A DNA stretch of 52,913 nt from Candidatus Latescibacterota bacterium (GTDB lineage: Bacteria; Krumholzibacteriota; Krumholzibacteriia; WVZY01), in contig WVZY01000040.1 of assembly GCA_011772205.1 (NCBI GenBank), positions 1-52,913 of the forward strand. The letters run 5' to 3'. The position numbers and the translations under genes were made by a program. The number at the start of each line of letters is the position of its first letter. Position 1 is the stretch's first letter. Of this stretch, positions 1 to 9,264 are shown in pieces. The notes beneath the pieces are model-generated. The model was not told the origin of the DNA and did no database searches. It was given only the letters and a program-made list of their open reading frames with translations.

Positions 1-100
1 GACGGTCGAGCTTGAGATCGCGCGCCTCGTAGACCACACCCATCCCGCCTTCGCCGAGTTTTTTGAGAATCTTGTAATGGGAGATGGTTTCGCCAATCAT
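1..100 (-). CDS. Serine/threonine protein kinase, N-terminus only (runs off the window)
   Basis: Only the first 33 codons are present, read leftward from the ATG at 100-98. The peptide contains the glycine-rich ATP-binding loop [12 protein letters not shown] (about residues 15-26), which is characteristic of bacterial Hanks-type (PknB/Stk) kinases. Such enzymes phosphorylate Ser/Thr on proteins and often carry C-terminal sensor or repeat domains, which cannot be seen here. The ATG follows a weak purine-rich stretch (GGGAAG). It is divergent from the AhpD-like gene. The family call is firm; substrate and architecture are unknown. Confidence 0.85.
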   Translation of the reverse strand, partial: MIGETISHYKILKKLGEGGMGVVYEARDLKLDR

Positions 101-387
101 AACTTCCCCAAGGAATGTGCAATTGGCAAAAAGGAGGTCTGATAACTCGAACCTCCAGATGAATCAATATTCTAGCAAGGATAGAACCGGGGATCAAACA
201 GGATATTGGGAGAACTAACATCGAGTTGTGCTTCATCTATTCGCTTTCTCCATCACAATACAACGGCTATTCAGATATTCGGAGTGAGCTAACGATCTCA
301 CGCCCGAAAACAATGTCGACGATCCTTCTTCGATTCTGATAAGATGAACACGAAATCGATGGCTCAACAGAAACGGAGGCACGTCAC

Positions 388-936
388 ATGGCATGGATCA
401 AAATGATCAAAGAAGACGAAGCCCATGATTACTTGAGGACACTTTACAAGAAGTACGGAGATCCCTTCGAGGGGGTAGCCAACATTTGGAAGATTCACAG
501 CTTTAATCCCGAAGCGTTGAGATTCCACTACGACTTTTACAAGCACCTATCCACCGGTAAATCCGGGCTAAGCCGCATGCAGCGCGAGATGATAGGCCTG
601 GTGGTATCGACCGTGAACCAGTGTGAGTATGCAATTGTTCACCATGGGGAGAGCCTCTTCCAATTGACAAAAAACGGTTCCCTCATCGATGGCATCAAAA
701 AAGATTTCCGCAAGCTCAATATTGGCGACAAAGACATCGGGATGCTCGAGCATGCCGAGAAACTCACCAAGTGCCCATGGGATATCGAGAAAGCAGACAT
801 CGACAAGCTCCGGGACCTCGGATTCAAGGAGTCGGATATCTTGGACATCACATTGGTTGCTGCTTATTTCGCTTTCGTCACGAGAATAGCCAGCGGCCTG
901 GGCGTTGAGCTGGAGGAATACTGGAAAGATAAATAG
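388..936 (+). CDS. AhpD-like / carboxymuconolactone decarboxylase family protein (peroxidase-related)
   Basis: A 182-residue alpha-helical protein of the AhpD-like superfamily, closest in layout to the 'uncharacterized peroxidase-related enzyme' subgroup. AhpD proteins reduce peroxiredoxin partners or peroxides through a CxxC pair plus a nearby His. Here the active-site region reads NQCEYAIVHHGESL: Cys79 and His85/His86 are present, but the second cysteine position is Ala82, so the classical two-Cys relay is absent. The start is supported by GGAGG at 374-378, nine bases before the ATG. The gene is monocistronic, divergent from the kinase and convergent with top6A. The family is fairly sure; peroxidase activity is doubtful, and a one-Cys or non-redox role is possible. 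Confidence 0.8.
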   Translation: MAWIKMIKEDEAHDYLRTLYKKYGDPFEGVANIWKIHSFNPEALRFHYDFYKHLSTGKSGLSRMQREMIGLVVSTVNQCEYAIVHHGESLFQLTKNGSLIDGIKKDFRKLNIGDKDIGMLEHAEKLTKCPWDIEKADIDKLRDLGFKESDILDITLVAAYFAFVTRIASGLGVELEEYWKDK

Positions 937-1129
937 CAACGGAGTTGTCCAAGAAAGAACGTATGCGAGACACTCTCGCCCATTCTGTAAGCGGGCCTCG
1001 ATAGCCCTGAGGCGATTTCCGCAGCGCGCTATAACTTTAGACGCGCGCGAGGACCATGAGCCGAGGGGCGATCGAGGCCGCTACCATTGAAGGAACATTT
1101 CCTTGATCCAGCAAATCTCAAGTGCAAGC

Positions 1130-2254
1130 TCAGGGCAGGAAATGCTCGGGGTGTTTCAATTTCTCGGGGAGATATGTGTCTATAACATAGTTCAATCCGT
1201 GCTTCGCCAGTGCCTGCTGCTCCGCTCTCACACCCATCTTGATGAGCTGCGACAGCGCTTTCTGCCAAGTTTTATGGTGCAGCACAAACGGATCGTTCTT
1301 CAAGGCATCCTTCGCGCGCTTCACGTCCACGTCTTTCAAGGGGTGCGTGGGGAGCTTGTAGTTGACGATGTCCTGAGGGGTGATTCCCAGAAACTTCGCC
1401 TGGGGTACGCAGAAGAATTCGTTCAGGTGCGCGGCATTGCCGCTGCCCACCTTGAGCGTCCGGTAGATATTGCTGATCCCATAGGGATCCCCGTCCACGA
1501 ACACATACACGGGAAGCTTCTTGCTGTCCGAAAGCCTCCGTATGAAGCGCCGGCACGCCCGCGTCGGCACCCCTCCCATTGAAACGAGGATGCAGTTCGC
1601 TTTTTTCCAGTAAGCATGCTTGACGAGGCGCTGGAACATCCCGGCCGTTTCGATGACAAGAATGAATTTCGCATTCGTTTCGAACTCGAGCTCTTCGACC
1701 GAGATGGGGATCGAGTACGCACCGCTTCCGAACTTCGTGCAGTCGATCTTGATGCGTTTTCCCGTTTCCCGATCCCTGTCGATAACCACGAGCTTGCCCG
1801 CCACATCGCCGCCCTTTTCTTCCGGGATAAAACCGAGCTGCTCCCGATTCAATGAGAAAAATGCCTCCACGTCGTCTATCACGGTGTCCGACTCGGTTTG
1901 ATCGTCGAAACGCGCCGCTTCCCAGTTTTTCGACACGTAGTATGCCTCACGTTTCGTGGCGATGTCGTCCGTCTCGAGCAGCTCTTTTGATAAGGCCATC
2001 ATCCGGAGCGTTTGGGCAAACGTTTTCACCGTGTTCACGGTGAGCGTCCGCTCCTTTTTTTTACCGCGCATTTCGAAAAAGCCGAGCTTCGGGTGATAGC
2101 GGACATTCGACAGCGACCGCAGCGGAAATTTCATGGACGGTTTCTTGCCCGTCGTGATCGATCCTTTGATCCGTTTCGCTTCCTGCTTGATCTTCTGGAC
2201 CACATGCTTGTTTTCTTTCACCGCGTCCTCCTTCGAGAAACTCTTTGGATCCAT
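1130..2254 (-). CDS. top6A: DNA topoisomerase VI subunit A (Spo11-like)
   Basis: The catalytic subunit of type IIB topoisomerase, which makes the transient double-strand break in an A2B2 complex with Top6B. The 374 residues match the usual length. The winged-helix domain contains KREAYY (101-106), where Tyr106 is the likely DNA-attacking nucleophile. The Toprim domain shows Glu202 in LVIETAGMFQ and the metal-binding FVDGDPYG (Asp254/Asp256). It lies 57 bp downstream of top6B in the same direction, so the two are very probably cotranscribed. Topo VI is standard in Archaea and plants but sporadic in Bacteria. Nothing in the sequence suggests decay: both catalytic centres are intact. Confidence 0.95.
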   Translation of the reverse strand: MDPKSFSKEDAVKENKHVVQKIKQEAKRIKGSITTGKKPSMKFPLRSLSNVRYHPKLGFFEMRGKKKERTLTVNTVKTFAQTLRMMALSKELLETDDIATKREAYYVSKNWEAARFDDQTESDTVIDDVEAFFSLNREQLGFIPEEKGGDVAGKLVVIDRDRETGKRIKIDCTKFGSGAYSIPISVEELEFETNAKFILVIETAGMFQRLVKHAYWKKANCILVSMGGVPTRACRRFIRRLSDSKKLPVYVFVDGDPYGISNIYRTLKVGSGNAAHLNEFFCVPQAKFLGITPQDIVNYKLPTHPLKDVDVKRAKDALKNDPFVLHHKTWQKALSQLIKMGVRAEQQALAKHGLNYVIDTYLPEKLKHPEHFLP

Positions 2255-2311
2255 GACCGGCTTGGATCGCAGCGCCGCTCCGGCCCGCCAATGCCGGCAG
2301 ATCGGTCGCGT

Positions 2312-4150
2312 TTAGAGTTTCCTGCTTCGCTCCAGTGTTGTCTTCAGTTTATCAACGACGCGCGTTTCTTCCTTTTCGGACATCGACAGGATTTCCCTCA
2401 GCGCAATCCCGATGTGGGGGATGTACCGTTCGATGTAAGAGCGTTTTTTCGCCTCGTCCCGCTCGCGAACACCCCTTCTTATGAAACGCGAAAGTCCCCT
2501 CCCGCACTCCTGCAGGGCGAGCTTGATCTCCTTGATGATCTCCGGGTAATGCGCGATCGACTCTTTGCTTTCCGACGTGAACGGCACCCACACCGATGCG
2601 ATATGGATGACGATTGCCAGAGGACCTGAAGGAAGGGCGCCCCTGGCCTGCTGCAATCCGTAATTCCGCCATGCGGTGGCGTTCACCGCATGGGTCATCG
2701 CGCATCCCGCCTGCTGGTAGATGAGGGGGGCCCTGTTTGCATAGCGGTAGAGCTTGACAATCTCATCGTCCGGCAGGGTTCCACCATATGCGAACGCGAT
2801 TTCGACCTGGAACGGGTTCCCCCTGTAAACGGCCGGCGGTCGTGTCACCGCCGTGTAATAGTCCGCTTCGATTTCGCGCGCAACGCTCCTCTCGAGCAGT
2901 TCTCCTCCGATTACCGAAAGACAGTTCGTGGGCGGCTTCATGATTTTCGCCCGGCCGAACGCATTGATGATCGATTCGGCACCCTCCCGCGTCACGCGCT
3001 TGGGGGACATGGAGCTGGGAAGACCGGCCGCTTCGAGCACGTCCCCAGCAAGCCGGGAGCTCATCCTGGTAAACTCCGTCGTGAGGAATCCCCTGATGTT
3101 CCTGGACTTTGTGGTTTTGAGCATATCCAGCAATACGCCGAGCTCCACCCCGTGAGGATGCGGCTTGATTGCCAGTGGCTCCGGCGGGAGGGACTCCGTA
3201 ACCCTGGGGTAGATCACTTCAGCATCTTTTGGCGGCCTGTATACGATATGGGCGTGAGGATTCGCCATCGCAACCTGGTGCATGTAGGTATCGACCGATC
3301 GCTGGCCCTTTTTATACGTGGCCATGATCTCCATTTCGATGCGGGTGCCGTGATCGTTCGACCATTCGGAAGCCCCTTCACTGATGATCACGGGCATGTT
3401 CTTCTTCGTGTCGATCTGGAGTTCGTAGACATGTGCCTGCTGGCGCGGCCCCGTCCGGGTAATCACTCTGACGGGCTTGCCGGTGGTGAGCTGTGCGTAC
3501 ATTCCTGCGGCCGAAATGCCGATACCCTGCTGGCCTCTCGCCTGCTTGAGCGTGTGAAACTTCGATCCGTAAAGGAGCTTCCCAAAGATCTTCGGGACCT
3601 GAGACTTGACGATCCCGGGACCCGAATCTTCCACGACGATTTTATAGCGATTCTCCGACAACTCGAGAATTTCCACCAGCAAATCGGGCAGGAGGCCCGC
3701 CTCTTCGCACGCGTCCAACGAATTGTCCACCGCTTCCTTGATCGCTGTTAGAAGTGCTTTCGTGAGGCTGTCGAAACCAAGGAGATGCCGGTTCTTTGCA
3801 AAAAATTCGCTGACGGAAATCTCCCGCTGGCGCAGAGCCAATGTCTGGGCGGTTTGATAGGCCGGCTGGCGGCGTACCGGCTTTCCACGAGCCTCCTTTT
3901 CACTCGCCGCCGCCGATGCTTCACTTGCTACCGTCGATTTCTTTCTATCTATCGTTGATTTCCTGCGTGCACGTTTTTTTCTCGCACTGGGCTGGTTCTT
4001 TTTCACAGTACTTGGTTTCTTCTTGGAAGCTGCTTCAATGATCCCAGCCTTTTTCGAATCGGCATCGAAGAGGGGAAGATCTTCAAATGAACCTGACTCG
4101 CTTACCGGCTTGGAGGTTTCAGCTTCGAGGATCCGCTTCGATGTGGCCAT
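2312..4150 (-). CDS. top6B: DNA topoisomerase VI subunit B (GHKL ATPase)
   Basis: The ATP-driven clamp subunit of topoisomerase VI. The GHKL ATPase has the N-box EAVDNSLDA (139-147), the DSGPGI motif (175-180) and the GQQGIGIS loop (207-214), followed by the H2TH and transducer regions. Canonical Top6B proteins begin close to the sequence matching [18 protein letters not shown], which here starts only at residue 109. The first ~108 residues are therefore an extension, rich in Lys/Arg/Ser/Ala (especially 43-95) and probably disordered. This explains 612 residues against about 530 in typical members. The ATG at 4150 follows a purine-rich GGGACAGGA. It is the first gene of a two-gene operon with top6A. 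Confidence 0.95.
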   Translation of the reverse strand: MATSKRILEAETSKPVSESGSFEDLPLFDADSKKAGIIEAASKKKPSTVKKNQPSARKKRARRKSTIDRKKSTVASEASAAASEKEARGKPVRRQPAYQTAQTLALRQREISVSEFFAKNRHLLGFDSLTKALLTAIKEAVDNSLDACEEAGLLPDLLVEILELSENRYKIVVEDSGPGIVKSQVPKIFGKLLYGSKFHTLKQARGQQGIGISAAGMYAQLTTGKPVRVITRTGPRQQAHVYELQIDTKKNMPVIISEGASEWSNDHGTRIEMEIMATYKKGQRSVDTYMHQVAMANPHAHIVYRPPKDAEVIYPRVTESLPPEPLAIKPHPHGVELGVLLDMLKTTKSRNIRGFLTTEFTRMSSRLAGDVLEAAGLPSSMSPKRVTREGAESIINAFGRAKIMKPPTNCLSVIGGELLERSVAREIEADYYTAVTRPPAVYRGNPFQVEIAFAYGGTLPDDEIVKLYRYANRAPLIYQQAGCAMTHAVNATAWRNYGLQQARGALPSGPLAIVIHIASVWVPFTSESKESIAHYPEIIKEIKLALQECGRGLSRFIRRGVRERDEAKKRSYIERYIPHIGIALREILSMSEKEETRVVDKLKTTLERSRKL

Positions 4151-4591
4151 ATCCTGTCCCTTCCGGAGTTCATACGTATGTCCGAGGCCTTCCAGCGCTC
4201 ACGACCTTTTCGACAAATCGGCATGGTAATGACTCCTCGATATGATGACAAGAAAAATGTCCTTTCTTACGGGCAGAACGCCCTCATCTCGAATTTGCCG
4301 ACCTGATGTCTCGGGGAACCGGCGTCGCCGGACGGCCCGGTGCGGATCTTGCACGTGGAACCGCTGGCAGGTTGGCGCATGTCGGGTAAGAACGCCACCC
4401 AAAGCGAAATGCAAGGAAACGGCTTCTATGATGCCAAATGTCCAAAATCCCTTTGCGGACGGGGACTCTATCGTTACTTGTGACAACCATTTGGGTTGCG
4501 TCACGCCTGGCACATTTTTTGCGGATTTACGCGCTGTCGTACTCCGGCCGCTATTCACGTGCGGTCTGGATTCTATCCTTGGAGACAGGAT
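4151..4591. other. Divergent intergenic region between top6B and the pilus operon
   Basis: 441 bp without a convincing gene; the short frames here encode arginine-rich low-complexity peptides in both directions. It must hold the promoters for top6BA (leftward) and the pilin operon (rightward). There is a perfect inverted repeat CCGGCG-T-CGCCGG at 4319-4331 and an imperfect hairpin at 4480-4504 (GTGAC/GTCAC outer arms, AACC/GGTT inner arms), followed by six T's at 4515-4520. I could not match it to a known riboswitch; the conserved c-di-GMP-I (GEMM) motifs are absent. Confidence 0.5.
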
Positions 4592-5035
4592 ATGACATCA
4601 GCTTCTTCGATCAATGGATGGCCGCCACGAGGAGGGGCCGGCTTCACATTGGTGGAGCTGGCAGTCATTTTCGTGGCCATCGGCTTGCTGGTAGGTATCG
4701 GCATTCCTTCGTTTCAGCGATACGCGGCGAACTCCAGGATAGAAGGCTCCGCCAACGAGCTCATGATGGACATCCAGCATGCTCGCTCCCTTGCCATCAC
4801 TAGACAGCAAACCTACGTCATCCAGTTTCAAGCGAATCAATACCAGGTTATAGAGGCGAGCACCGGTACGGTCATTCGCCAAAAGAGCCTCCCCAACCGG
4901 GTGGCCCTGGCTGCGACAGGGAATCCCCAGTTCTACTCCTGGGGCAGGGCTGACCCAGTAAACATCACCCTGACAGGGCCGTACTATTTCCGGATTTTGA
5001 CGGTGCTCCCAACGGGGACTGTGCGACGCCAGTAA
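4592..5035 (+). CDS. GspH/FimT-family minor pseudopilin
   Basis: A 147-residue type IV pilin-like protein. The class III signal shows GGAG|FTLVELAV, with prepilin peptidase cleavage expected after Gly17, the invariant Glu at mature position 5 (Glu22), and a hydrophobic N-terminal helix (residues 18-38). The periplasmic part contains the GspH-like stretch with the 'ARSLAITRQ' pattern. I chose the ATG at 4592 because GGAG at 4581-4584 sits seven bases upstream and the leader is then normal length. It is the first gene of the minor-pilin operon; FimT, PilV, PilW, PilX and PilY1 form the tip/priming complex in type IV pili. A type II secretion pseudopilin is possible, but the PilY1 neighbour favours a pilus. 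Confidence 0.88.
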   Translation: MTSASSINGWPPRGGAGFTLVELAVIFVAIGLLVGIGIPSFQRYAANSRIEGSANELMMDIQHARSLAITRQQTYVIQFQANQYQVIEASTGTVIRQKSLPNRVALAATGNPQFYSWGRADPVNITLTGPYYFRILTVLPTGTVRRQ

Positions 5036-5057
5036 ATTCGGCATTTTGGAGGAACGT

Positions 5058-5411
5058 ATGTGCAGAAGCGATAGACGTGGATTCAGCCTTCCAGAGCTCA
5101 TGATCGTGATCGTGATTCTCACTATCGCCCTCTTGCCCCTCGCGCTCGTCCAGACGAGATCCAACCGGTCCGTCTTCGAATCAGGCCAGCTGACAGAAAC
5201 CATCCAAATCGCGCAATTGCAGCTGGAGAGGACGAAGAGCATGGGCTTTGCAAATGCGGTCTCTGACTCTGGAACGATAGACAATTATACGTGGCAGATG
5301 AATGTTCAGAATGTGTCCTTCGGATTGAACCGCCTGCAAGTCACCGTTCAGTGGCAGGAAGGTGGAACTCAGAGATCCGTTGTGCTGTCAGACTTGATCT
5401 CATTTCGGTGA
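5058..5411 (+). CDS. pilV: PilV-like minor prepilin
   Basis: A 117-residue prepilin. The leader is very short and the cleavage motif RRG|FSLPELMIV places Gly8 before the cut and Glu13 at mature position 5, followed by a hydrophobic helix. An upstream in-frame ATG at 5046 overlaps the ribosome-binding site; GGAGG at 5048-5052 sits five bases before the ATG at 5058, so the latter is the start. It lies 22 bp after the FimT/GspH gene and 9 bp before the PilW-like gene. The body is poorly conserved, as usual for these pilins, so the name rests on N-terminus and gene order. It probably acts in the tip complex that primes pilus assembly in the inner membrane. Confidence 0.82.
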   Translation: MCRSDRRGFSLPELMIVIVILTIALLPLALVQTRSNRSVFESGQLTETIQIAQLQLERTKSMGFANAVSDSGTIDNYTWQMNVQNVSFGLNRLQVTVQWQEGGTQRSVVLSDLISFR

Positions 5412-5420
5412 GGGAATCCC

Positions 5421-6020
5421 TTGAAACGTCTGCAAAGCAGCTACCATCAGATGGGCCTTGAAAATTCCAAAGGATTGACGCTCGTCGAATTCATGGTGAG
5501 TGTCTTGATATTAGGCTTGGTGTTGGCCGTTCTCTTCAGCGTTTTTACTACGACCAACAGAATGTACTGGAGAACTTCAGAACGCTCGTACCTTCAGATG
5601 AACAGTAGAGCAGCTATCGAGGTCATGGCACAGGAAATTCGCTCCGCTGGTTGCGATCCGTCGGGAGTTGGCCTCGGCGGGATCCTCATGGCCGATTCTG
5701 ACAGCATTCGGATCCAGGCAGACTTGAACGGCGACGGCGCCATCCAGACGAACGAGCCTTCAGAAGACGTACTCTATTTCTTTGACTCCGCCAACCAAAC
5801 GCTCGTACGTGACCCTGGTACGGGCCCGCAAATAATAGTCGATAACGTAACAAACGTTACCTTTTCTTACTTCGACTGGGCGAATAATTCTATCAGCATG
5901 TTTCCTCTCCCCGCCGATTCGATCGCCCAAGTCAGATCGATTGGAGTTGTGATCACAACGGAAATGCAGCGTGGGGGACAAGTGAACTATGCGACAAGAG
6001 TAGGTTTGCGGAACTTATAA
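5421..6020 (+). CDS. pilW: PilW-like minor prepilin
   Basis: A 199-residue prepilin with the motif SKG|LTLVEFMVS (Gly18, Glu23) and a hydrophobic helix. The downstream part has the PilW pattern of a globular domain containing 'RAAIEVMAQEIRSAGCDPSG' and a DLNGDGA-like acidic loop that could bind calcium. The start is a TTG at 5421 with AGGGA at 5411-5415; an internal ATG at 5451 would shorten the leader by ten residues and is the alternative. Positions 3-5 of the operon in many bacteria are PilV-PilW-PilX-PilY1, exactly as here. Confidence in the exact start is moderate. Confidence 0.85.
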   Translation: MKRLQSSYHQMGLENSKGLTLVEFMVSVLILGLVLAVLFSVFTTTNRMYWRTSERSYLQMNSRAAIEVMAQEIRSAGCDPSGVGLGGILMADSDSIRIQADLNGDGAIQTNEPSEDVLYFFDSANQTLVRDPGTGPQIIVDNVTNVTFSYFDWANNSISMFPLPADSIAQVRSIGVVITTEMQRGGQVNYATRVGLRNL

Positions 6021-6087
6021 CCATATGGAGAGCATTCTCGAGGCCTGGGGGCTCCATCTGCTCAGATCGGAAGGAGAGAACAGCAAC

Positions 6088-6534
6088 ATGACAATTTTGA
6101 AAAACAGCAACAAAGGATTTGCTCTAGTCTCCGCCCTCGTATTCATTACAATTCTCGCGGTGATCGCAACCGTTTCCATCTGGATCGCCAGCTCGGAAAA
6201 GAGGGTGACGTTCAATGAACAGATTCATCAAAGCGCCTTTTATGCGGCCGATGCCGGCGGAGAAGCTGGTATCAATTGGGTTCGAATACAAAATTCTCCT
6301 CCATCCATCATCGCACCTGGAAACGTGGTATACGATCAGATCAACTACACAGCGCTGGACAGCAAACAGGACTACAAATTCAACGCCACATTCCTGCAAA
6401 AAAGGCTGCGGCCGGGATGGAGCACAGAATACAAGGACTTCGATTATTTGATCATTTCGGATGGCTCCAGCGTAAGGGACACCAGAAGCCAATTGGAACT
6501 GTCGCTTAGCAGACTCTTCAAAGAAGGGTACTAA
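6088..6534 (+). CDS. pilX: PilX-like minor prepilin
   Basis: A 148-residue prepilin. The motif NKG|FALVSALVFI (Gly10 before the cut) lacks Glu at mature position 5 (Ser instead), which is normal for PilX proteins. The segment 'HQSAFYAADAGGEAGINW' matches the PilX 'A.yaAeAG...a' region that follows the transmembrane helix. An ATG at 6025 is in frame, but AAGGAG at 6071-6076 marks the ATG at 6088 as the start. It ends two bases before pilY1, so translation of the two is probably coupled. PilX is part of the minor-pilin tip complex with PilV, PilW and PilY1. Confidence 0.85.
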   Translation: MTILKNSNKGFALVSALVFITILAVIATVSIWIASSEKRVTFNEQIHQSAFYAADAGGEAGINWVRIQNSPPSIIAPGNVVYDQINYTALDSKQDYKFNATFLQKRLRPGWSTEYKDFDYLIISDGSSVRDTRSQLELSLSRLFKEGY

Positions 6535-6536
6535 AT

Positions 6537-9251
6537 ATGGCGGGAACGAGAAAGGACAGCTGCACAGCTGTTATGGTCCTGACTCTGCTTCTGCTTGCGA
6601 CAGGAGGTCCAAATCGATCGACCGCCCAAACCAAGGCGTGCGACTATCCACTGTTCATACAGCAGACCAATGCCGAGGCGAATGTGTTGTTCGTTTTCGA
6701 CAACTCTGGGAGTATGAACGAGGCAATGTATCATGATGATTATGACCCGCAAGCAGAATACTCCGGTGTATTCGTTTCAACGAAAACTTACTACGCTGCA
6801 AATAGCGGATGGAGGGCCCCACGAAGCTTCGATAACGATTGGCCCTCGTCACCATATGCCTATCTCGTGGCCAGCGACCACGACAAGGCCGGGCGCTACA
6901 GCGGAAATTATTTGAACTGGATCTATTTCCATGCGACCAAAGAGCAGCGTGAATCGATTCCCACAGTAACCCGGATCCAGGTGGCCAAGCCCGCCGTAGC
7001 CGCTATAATCAACAATACGAACAATATTCGATTCGGCATTATGGAGTTCAACCACGATGAGGGCGGTCACGTCATCGCTCCGCTTGGCTCCAGCAAGAGC
7101 CATCTTTCCTCGAAGCTCAACGAGATTGTAGCGACGACATGGACTCCGCTCGCCGAGACGATGGTTGACGCTTTCGAATATCTGAGAGACGAAAACGGCG
7201 GAGCTCCAATACAGTATTGGTGCCAGAAAACTTTTATCGTTGTGGTCACGGATGGATTCCCCACAATGGACCGGAACGTTCCTGAGCACATCGGAGACTA
7301 CGATCGTGACGCCAAAGATCCTGGAAATTGCGCAAGTATCGGAGCGCCATATCCAGCCTCCAATGATTGCTCCGATTACCTCGACGACGTAGCCCTCTAC
7401 GTTCGTGACCAGGATTTGAGGAGCGACCTCAAAAAGATCCAGAACGCCGTTACGTATACGATAGGCTTCAACATCGATGCCGGAATCCTCCGTGAGACGG
7501 CGGACAACGGAGGCGGTGTTTACTTGAGCGCATTCAACGCGCAACAGCTGCAGGAGACGCTCCAGAATGTGATCAATGACATCACCAACCGACTCTCATC
7601 CGGCTCCGCAGTCGCAGTGATATCTCAGGAAACAAAAGATACGGACCGGCTCTTCAGGGCGAAGTTCGCTCCTCTCACTTGGAGAGGTTACCTCGAAGCT
7701 TTCGCTCTGCCCTTCTCTGAAAATTCCTCACCAATTTGGGAGGCCGGAGCCTTGCTGCAGAAGAGGGATCCGGATTCGAGAATGATCTTTACGGCCGTCA
7801 ACGGGCAGATGCTGGAATTCACCGCTGCAAACGCTCATATTCTCGAACGGCATCTCGGCACGGCGGATAGAGATACGGTGAAGGCCATCATCGAATACAT
7901 TAGAGGGAAAGACATTTCCGGCTTCAGGGGCAGATTGGGATGGAAACTAGGTGACATCGTAGATGCCTCGCCAGTGGTGGTAGGAGAACCCAAACACTTC
8001 TACAAACGTCTCGACTACCATGAATTTCGAAGCGCAAATGCACACCGCAAGGAAGTGATCTACATCGGCGCCAACGATGGGATGCTCCACTGTTTCGGGG
8101 CGTCCGACGGTTGCGAGAAATGGGCGTTTATCCCAGGAGCGGTTCTGAGCAAGCTAAAAAACCTTACCCGTCCCGATTACTGCCATAACTACTATGTGAA
8201 CCTCACCCCAAAAGTAGCGGATGCGTTCATACAAGGTCACTGGAGAACCATTTTGCTCGGAGGAGAGAAAGAAGGTGGAGACTCGTACTTCTGCCTCGAT
8301 ATAACGCACCCGGATTACCCCTTTCTTCTTTGGGAGAAGTCCGTTCCCGAGCTCAAGAACTCCTGGAACAAGCCCGTGGTAGCGAGGATTAAATCTGATG
8401 GTACTTTCTTGGGATTCTTCACTTCGGGCCCGGATGAGAAAGGCAATGCCTACATCGTTGCAGCTGATCTTGCTACGGGCAAGCCATTATGGACGCAACT
8501 CCTCAGTTCCTCCGGGTCTTTGAACATGGCCACGTCACCATCCGTTATCGACCTGGACATGGATGGTTACGACGATATCCTTTACGTATCCGATCTCGCC
8601 GGTCACGTCTGGAGAATAGATATCGCCGAAGCTCCGTTCAAGAAGACGCTGCTCTTCCAAACAACCCAGCCCATACAGGTGGAGCCGATTCTCACAGTAG
8701 ATCCAAAAGACAATGTTTATCTCTATTTTGGAACAGGCCAATACTTATTCCCTGAGGACATATCGAATACAGACCGGCAAACTTTTTATTGCATCATAGA
8801 CGACCACTCGGGCAAGAAGCTGACCCGGTCGGAGCTTGTGGACCAGACTCATCAGATCAATCCGATACTCTCGAATATGAAGGGGTGGTTCATAGACCTC
8901 GTCCTCGCCCCCGGAGAGCGCGTGGTGAAGCCGGATGCCCTCGTGGCCGGCGTGGTTTACTTCACATCATTCCAGCCCACTTCAGAGGCGTGCTCGGCCG
9001 GCGGTCGATCCTGGCTCTATGCGGTGGACTATCTGGACGGCTCGGCACCGGACACCGAGGAAGGTTCAGAGATCAACACGACCGAAGGCAGGTATGAGAA
9101 CCTGAACGAGGGCATCACTTCGAGACCAGTGATCGATATCGTCAACGAAAAGGTCATCGTTCAATCCAGCGATGCGAAGATAAGCACAATCGATGCAAAA
9201 ACAGCCATCCGGCACCTCATCGTGCGCTCGTGGCGCCCAATTTACAAGTGA
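6537..9251 (+). CDS. pilY1: PilY1-like type IV pilus tip/adhesin protein
   Basis: A 904-residue secreted protein. A signal peptide (about residues 1-31) precedes a von Willebrand factor A-like domain with the MIDAS-type sequence FVFDNSGSM (52-60). The C-terminal half is the PilY1 beta-propeller: GANDGMLHCFGASDG and the acidic loop DLDMDGYDDILYVSD, which resembles the EF-hand-like calcium loop that controls pilus retraction in known PilY1 proteins. PilY1 sits at the pilus tip, primes assembly with the minor pilins and mediates adhesion and surface sensing. The ATG lies two bases after the pilX stop. Length is within the family range. Adhesive specificity cannot be inferred. Confidence 0.93.
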   Translation: MAGTRKDSCTAVMVLTLLLLATGGPNRSTAQTKACDYPLFIQQTNAEANVLFVFDNSGSMNEAMYHDDYDPQAEYSGVFVSTKTYYAANSGWRAPRSFDNDWPSSPYAYLVASDHDKAGRYSGNYLNWIYFHATKEQRESIPTVTRIQVAKPAVAAIINNTNNIRFGIMEFNHDEGGHVIAPLGSSKSHLSSKLNEIVATTWTPLAETMVDAFEYLRDENGGAPIQYWCQKTFIVVVTDGFPTMDRNVPEHIGDYDRDAKDPGNCASIGAPYPASNDCSDYLDDVALYVRDQDLRSDLKKIQNAVTYTIGFNIDAGILRETADNGGGVYLSAFNAQQLQETLQNVINDITNRLSSGSAVAVISQETKDTDRLFRAKFAPLTWRGYLEAFALPFSENSSPIWEAGALLQKRDPDSRMIFTAVNGQMLEFTAANAHILERHLGTADRDTVKAIIEYIRGKDISGFRGRLGWKLGDIVDASPVVVGEPKHFYKRLDYHEFRSANAHRKEVIYIGANDGMLHCFGASDGCEKWAFIPGAVLSKLKNLTRPDYCHNYYVNLTPKVADAFIQGHWRTILLGGEKEGGDSYFCLDITHPDYPFLLWEKSVPELKNSWNKPVVARIKSDGTFLGFFTSGPDEKGNAYIVAADLATGKPLWTQLLSSSGSLNMATSPSVIDLDMDGYDDILYVSDLAGHVWRIDIAEAPFKKTLLFQTTQPIQVEPILTVDPKDNVYLYFGTGQYLFPEDISNTDRQTFYCIIDDHSGKKLTRSELVDQTHQINPILSNMKGWFIDLVLAPGERVVKPDALVAGVVYFTSFQPTSEACSAGGRSWLYAVDYLDGSAPDTEEGSEINTTEGRYENLNEGITSRPVIDIVNEKVIVQSSDAKISTIDAKTAIRHLIVRSWRPIYK

Positions 9252-9264
9252 GAAAGGTGTAAAA

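Noticed and set aside
1090-1104. AAGGAA-CAT-TTCCTT palindrome as a terminator between the AhpD-like gene and top6A
   Set aside because: No T-run follows on either strand and the stem is AT-rich and short.
4319-4504. Possible c-di-GMP (GEMM) riboswitch upstream of the minor-pilin operon
   Set aside because: Searched by eye for the conserved GEMM motifs; not found, only unrelated hairpins.
4242-4595. An open frame on the plus strand ahead of the pilus operon, with several Cys residues
   Set aside because: Arg/Pro-rich composition, no ribosome-binding site, overlapping frames on the other strand of equal length; no domain recognised.
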